From contig CAUGKZ010000054.1 in assembly GCA_959600065.1 (NCBI GenBank), forward strand, positions 1-8,238: 8,238 bases of DNA. Direction: 5' to 3'. Every line of letters begins with the position of its first letter. Position 1 is the first letter of the stretch. The position numbers and the translations under genes were made by a program. This stretch comes from an uncultured Kroppenstedtia sp. (lineage in GTDB: Bacteria; Bacillota; Bacilli; Thermoactinomycetales; DSM-45169). The notes below the pieces were generated by a model. That model saw only the letters and a list, made by a program, of their open reading frames with translations. It searched no databases and had not been told where the DNA came from. Below, one piece after another: positions 5,799 to 8,238 of the stretch.

Positions 5799-6017
5799 AT
5801 GCCACAAGTGAAATGTAGTGTGGCCAATTGTTTCTTTTGGACTGCCGGGAATAATTGCGGTGCTGATGCCATCATGGTAGAAGTAAACCAACATTCCAAC
5901 CGAACTTATCGGGAGGAGATCGGCGGGGAGTTTGTCGATTCCGTACATCAGGATTATACCGCCAATCAATCGGTGGACACTTGTTGTCATACGTTCCGGC
6001 CGAAAAAATCCCAGTAA
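5799..6017 (+). CDS. DUF1540 domain-containing cysteine protein
   Basis: This encodes a 72-residue cytosolic protein with the DUF1540 pattern: VKCSVANCFFW (C6, C11), NNCGADAIMVE (C20), and a C-terminal TCCHTF (C62, C63). DUF1540 proteins are small, cysteine-rich proteins common in Bacillota, thought to bind metal; their function is not established. ATG 5799 follows GGGGGTGA at a proper distance. A GTG at 5790 in the same frame would add three residues but overlaps the ribosome binding site. TATAAC at 5751-5756 is a possible -10 box, without a clear -35. A variable hydrophilic linker (residues 30-60) separates the two cysteine groups. It is convergent with the antiporter gene, sharing the hairpin at 6036-6059. 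Confidence 0.85.
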   Translation: MPQVKCSVANCFFWTAGNNCGADAIMVEVNQHSNRTYREEIGGEFVDSVHQDYTANQSVDTCCHTFRPKKSQ

Positions 6018-6028
6018 CCTCTGCTTGC

Positions 6029-6059
6029 AAAAAACACACCCGCCAGTCGAGGCGGGTGT
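6029..6059 (-). terminator. Intrinsic terminator of the antiporter gene
   Basis: On the minus strand, ACACCCGCC (6059-6051), loop TCGACT, GGCGGGTGT (6044-6036), then G and TTTTTT (6034-6029). The stem is a perfect 9 bp. The plus-strand copy is followed only by TGGTGATTTA, so it is a weaker terminator for the DUF1540 gene. Confidence 0.85.
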
Positions 6060-6066
6060 TGGTGAT

Positions 6067-7264
6067 TTAAGAGCCCTGTTCCACCTTTTTTCTGTTGAAG
6101 ACGGCTTTCAATGTTGGTGGAGTCACCAGAGTGGTTACCAACACGATGATCACTGTGACGGTGAAGAGATCATTGGTGATCAATCCTCGGCTCAGTCCGA
6201 TAGAGGCGACGATCAGGCCTACTTCTCCACGGGCGATCATGCCGGCTCCGATACCCAATGAGCTGTTCCAATTGAATCCGGCCAGCTTGGCTCCCAGTCC
6301 TGCTCCGATCACCTTGGTCAGGATGGCCACAAGGCTGAGGACCACCATCAGAATCAGGATATCCTTTGTCAGACCGCTCACGTCGGCGGTGACACCGATG
6401 CTGACGAAGAAGATGGGGACGAAGAAGGAGAAAGAGACAATCTCCACCCGTTCAAACAGTTCGGTCCGATATTTGGTCAGACTCAGCATCAAACCAGCAA
6501 AGTAGGAACCGACGATTCCGGCCAAACCGAACATTTCCGCCAAGTAGGCAAAGCTCAGAGCCGAGACGATTCCGAAAGCTAGCAATACTTCCGAGGTCAT
6601 CAGTTTGGAAGACCAATGAAATAATCGTGGAAGAAGATAGCGCCCAATCACAATGATAAGGACGAAGAACAGAATGATTTTGGCGAGCAGAATCATGATG
6701 TCGACGAAACTGCCCCCGCCACCACCTGCGGTGAACCCGACCACCAATGAGAGGAGGATGATGCCCAGTACGTCATCCAGCACCGCTGCCCCTAGGATCG
6801 TGACCCCTTCTTTTGTTTGCAACTGACCCAATTCCCGCAGGGTTTGCACCGATATACTGACACTGGTAGCTACCAGTAGTGTACCGATGAAGATGGAGGT
6901 ACTGGTACTGTAACCGAACATCAAGCCGACGGCAAAACCCATAACCAGCGGTAAAATCACTCCGCCGACTGCAACCAGGGAGGAACCGTAGGCTGTTTTT
7001 TTAAACTCTTCCACATCTGTTTCCAGACCGGCCAGAAACATGAGTAGGATGACACCCACATCTGCCAATTGCTTGATCAGCCCAGGATGATTAGGATCCA
7101 CCACGATCCACCCGAGAATGGCTGGACCCAAAATAAGAGGGTTGTCCGATCTTTTTGCTGAAATGGCCTGCTAGTTTAACGGCGACCAGAATAATGACCA
7201 GTTCCAACAGGAAATGATAATCCTTCAGTTTTTCCATATCTACGAGTTTCTCGATCAGGTCCAT
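6067..7264 (-). pseudogene. Cation:proton antiporter (CPA2, NapA/KefB-like), apparently frameshifted near the N-terminus
   Basis: The main frame (7131 down to the TAA at 6067-6069; 354 residues if counted from TTG 7131) is a CPA2-type Na+/H+ or K+/H+ exchanger. It shows GPAILGWIVVDP, LADVGVILLMFLAGLETD (22-39), LLVATSVSISVQTLRELG (85-102), ILGAAVLDDVLGI (112-124) with the ion-binding Asp119-Asp120 pair, GSYFAGLMLS, FVPIFFVSIGV and MIARGEVGLIVASIG. Its first helix is missing. That helix lies just upstream in another frame: ATG 7264, with AGGAGGT about 5 bases before it, encodes MDLIEKLVDMEK..., VIILVAVKLAGHFSKKIGQPS, then runs out of frame to a TAA at 7091-7093 (57 codons). Family members read roughly GQPSVLGxLLxGxxLGPAILGW; here GQPS joins LILGP directly, so about 26 bases seem to be missing (estimate). 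Either a real disrupted gene or a sequence error; re-initiation at TTG 7131 would give a protein lacking transmembrane segment 1. Confidence 0.8.
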
Positions 7265-7330
7265 TTCTTACCTCCTATTTGCTGTGTCCATCCTCATCTT
7301 ATCAAAGATGGATTGGACGTTTCACTGATG

Positions 7331-7359
7331 TTTACAACTGGATATAGGTGTAATATCCT
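7331..7359 (+). promoter_or_regulatory. Candidate promoter of the 30-residue peptide gene with an overlapping palindrome
   Basis: TTTACA (7331-7336, 5/6) and TATCCT (7354-7359, 4/6) are spaced by 17 bases, with a predicted start near 7366. The inverted repeat GGATAT-AGGTGTA-ATATCC (7340-7358) covers the spacer and part of the -10 box, a typical operator position. It lies in the divergent region shared with the antiporter gene. Confidence 0.4.
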
Positions 7360-7391
7360 GTAGGCAAAGAGTGTATACGGAGGGAACGCAG

Positions 7392-7484
7392 ATGGGGAAA
7401 TCCAATGTCGGCCTCTGGATCGTGTTGCTGATGGGGGTGCTCATCGTGGGCGGACTCATTATGAATGTTGTGACGTCTTCCTGA
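7392..7484 (+). CDS. Small single-span membrane peptide, unknown function
   Basis: ATG 7392 has a GGAGGG ribosome binding site (7379-7384) with 7 bases of spacing, and the frame closes at TGA 7482-7484, giving 30 residues. The N-terminus MGKSNVG is short and basic. Residues 7-27 form one uninterrupted hydrophobic helix rich in Leu, Val, Ile and Gly (GLWIVLLMGVLIVGG), and the tail is TSS. The layout is that of a small membrane peptide. The glycine-rich helix recalls the start of DUF4321-type proteins, but those are longer, so this is only a resemblance. It is divergent from the broken antiporter gene and precedes a separate promoter at 7520. Confidence 0.6.
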   Translation: MGKSNVGLWIVLLMGVLIVGGLIMNVVTSS

Positions 7485-7519
7485 TTTTTGGAGCCAGATA
7501 AAAACAGCATAATCGGATA

Positions 7520-7528
7520 TGGTATAAT
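7520..7528 (+). promoter_or_regulatory. Extended -10 promoter
   Basis: TGGTATAAT (7520-7528) is a perfect extended -10 element (TGnTATAAT). There is no clear -35, which extended -10 promoters tolerate. The start would be near 7535, giving a leader of about 390 bases before the metallopeptidase gene. Confidence 0.6.
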
Positions 7529-7566
7529 GATGATATCATGGAGATAAGAAGAGCTCTCGATGAGGG

Positions 7567-7869
7567 ATGAGGGGGATCAGTTTGCTGGAACTTCTCTTTT
7601 ATCGATATATTCCTGTTCTGGTGATGACCTGTTTGTTTGTGATGATCCCTATGGAAATGGAATATGGTACTCCCGCCGTGACGATCTCACTCCCTTACAA
7701 AGGGAAGAGAATCCACCCTAGAGAGATTTGTATTCGGTTGAGAAAAACCGAATTTTCCCACCAAAATCGGAATTGGTATCGCCAGCAGGCCTTGCGGTGT
7801 GATGATATACAGTATCGACTCAGAGCGATTTGGACTATACCCTGTCATTTTCAGGGGATTACATTTTAA
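7567..7869 (+). CDS. Doubtful small ORF, one predicted membrane segment
   Basis: An open frame of 100 codons lies between the extended -10 promoter and the metallopeptidase gene. The product has a hydrophobic N-terminal stretch (SLLELLFYRYIPVLVMTCLF, about residues 5-24) and a basic C-terminal half rich in Arg and His with several aromatic residues. No family is recognised. The start is poor: GAGGG abuts ATG 7567 directly. Codon use is not clearly unlike its neighbours. Hairpins at 7691-7705 and 7732-7753 fall inside it, which would be unusual in a coding region. It may be a real orphan gene, a decayed one, or a chance frame in an RNA leader. Confidence 0.3.
   Translation: MRGISLLELLFYRYIPVLVMTCLFVMIPMEMEYGTPAVTISLPYKGKRIHPREICIRLRKTEFSHQNRNWYRQQALRCDDIQYRLRAIWTIPCHFQGITF
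7732..7756 (+). other. Terminator-like hairpin in the metallopeptidase leader
   Basis: ATTCGGTT (7732-7739), loop GAGAAA, AACCGAAT (7746-7753), ending in TTTT (7753-7756): 8 perfect base pairs but few G-C pairs and a short T-run, so at best a weak terminator. The right arm can also pair downstream, because CCGAATTTT (7748-7756) matches AAAATCGG starting near 7763 with one bulged base, and this would exclude the first hairpin. A tight TCCCTT-ACA-AAGGGA hairpin precedes it at 7691-7705. Confidence 0.35.
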
Positions 7870-7929
7870 AATCAAAGTTGGCACAGGAATGGCAGCCCCG
7901 ACCTTTCAAAAAAAGGAGCTATGCAACTG

Positions 7930-8238
7930 ATGAATATCCACATGTGGATGTTAGTGCTTATGTTGGCAGCATTTGGTCTGACGATCTGGGCACAATTTCG
8001 GGTGAAAGGCAGTTTTAGAAAGTGGGCTGAAGTACAGTCTTCATCAGGCCTTACCGGTTATGATACCGCTCGTCGCATTCTGGATGACAATGGTTTGTAC
8101 GATGTGAAGGTGGAACCGATTTCTGGAGAGTTGTCTGACCATTACGATCCCATAGCCCGGACGTTGCGGCTGTCGGAGCCCGTCTATGGTTCCAGTTCCA
8201 TCTCGGCTGTTTCCGTGGCTGCACATGAATGCGGTCAC
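7930..8238 (+). CDS. Neutral zinc metallopeptidase, YugP family, 5' part (3' end outside window)
   Basis: This encodes a membrane-anchored putative zinc metallopeptidase related to B. subtilis YugP; 103 residues are visible and the frame is open at the window end. An N-terminal hydrophobic helix (residues 6-20, MLVLMLAAFGLTIWA) is followed by AQFRVKGSFRKWAEV, SSSGLTGYDTARRIL, the DHYDPIARTLRLSEPVYGSSS block (70-90), and AAHECGH (98 to the last base), the HExxH zinc-binding site in which Glu is catalytic. The family usually shows HEVGH; here the second x pair is CG with Cys101. The substrate and role of the family are unknown. The start is uncertain: AAAGGAG (7912-7918) is 2 bases from ATG 7921 and 11 from ATG 7930, and both are in frame. 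I favour 7930 because 2 bases is too close. Confidence 0.88.
   Translation, partial: MNIHMWMLVLMLAAFGLTIWAQFRVKGSFRKWAEVQSSSGLTGYDTARRILDDNGLYDVKVEPISGELSDHYDPIARTLRLSEPVYGSSSISAVSVAAHECGH

Noticed and set aside
1..8238. CRISPR arrays, insertion sequences, phage genes, tRNA or rRNA
   Set aside because: No regularly spaced repeats, transposase-like frames, terminal inverted repeats, cloverleaf or rRNA motifs were seen on either strand.

Overview
The window looks like a piece of a spore-forming Bacillota chromosome (Bacilli, possibly Thermoactinomycetaceae or a close relative). The reasons are strong AGGAGG-type ribosome binding sites, TTG starts, a TPP-riboswitch thi operon with Bacillus-like tenI, two SEDS-family genes, a DUF1540 protein and a YugP-type zinc metallopeptidase. 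The family-level placement is inference only. I see no mobile element, CRISPR array, rRNA or tRNA. The content is ordinary core and accessory metabolism, with several small-scale oddities.

Left part (1-1080): the 3' end of a DedA-family membrane protein gene, then a purine-rich, hairpin-bearing stretch of about 320 nt with no recognisable gene, then a small 2Fe-2S ferredoxin gene starting at TTG.

Thiamine region (about 1278-3178): a sigma-A-like promoter drives a TPP riboswitch with a clear terminator/antiterminator switch, followed by tenI, thiS and thiG and a strong intrinsic terminator. TenI isomerises the thiazole carboxylate. ThiS carries the sulfur as a C-terminal thiocarboxylate. ThiG builds the thiazole ring. 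The usual Bacillus partners thiO (between tenI and thiS) and thiF/thiD (after thiG) are absent here, so glycine oxidation and ThiS adenylation must be encoded elsewhere.

SEDS region (3190-5658): an ftsW/spoVE-like gene on the minus strand with its own terminator, divergent from a rodA-like gene on the plus strand. They share a 121-nt intergenic region. Both products would be polytopic peptidoglycan glycosyltransferases.

Right part (5659-8238): a DUF1540 cysteine protein gene; a minus-strand CPA2/NapA-type Na+/H+ antiporter gene that appears broken by a frameshifting small deletion near its N-terminus; a 30-residue single-span membrane peptide gene divergent from it; a roughly 400-nt stretch with a good extended -10 promoter, alternative hairpins and a doubtful small ORF; and the 5' part of a zinc metallopeptidase gene that runs off the window at its HExxH-type motif.

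The most notable points are the antiporter frameshift, the thiO/thiF-less thi operon, and the two unexplained structured stretches (460-780 and 7529-7911). No finding here amounts to a convincing new system.
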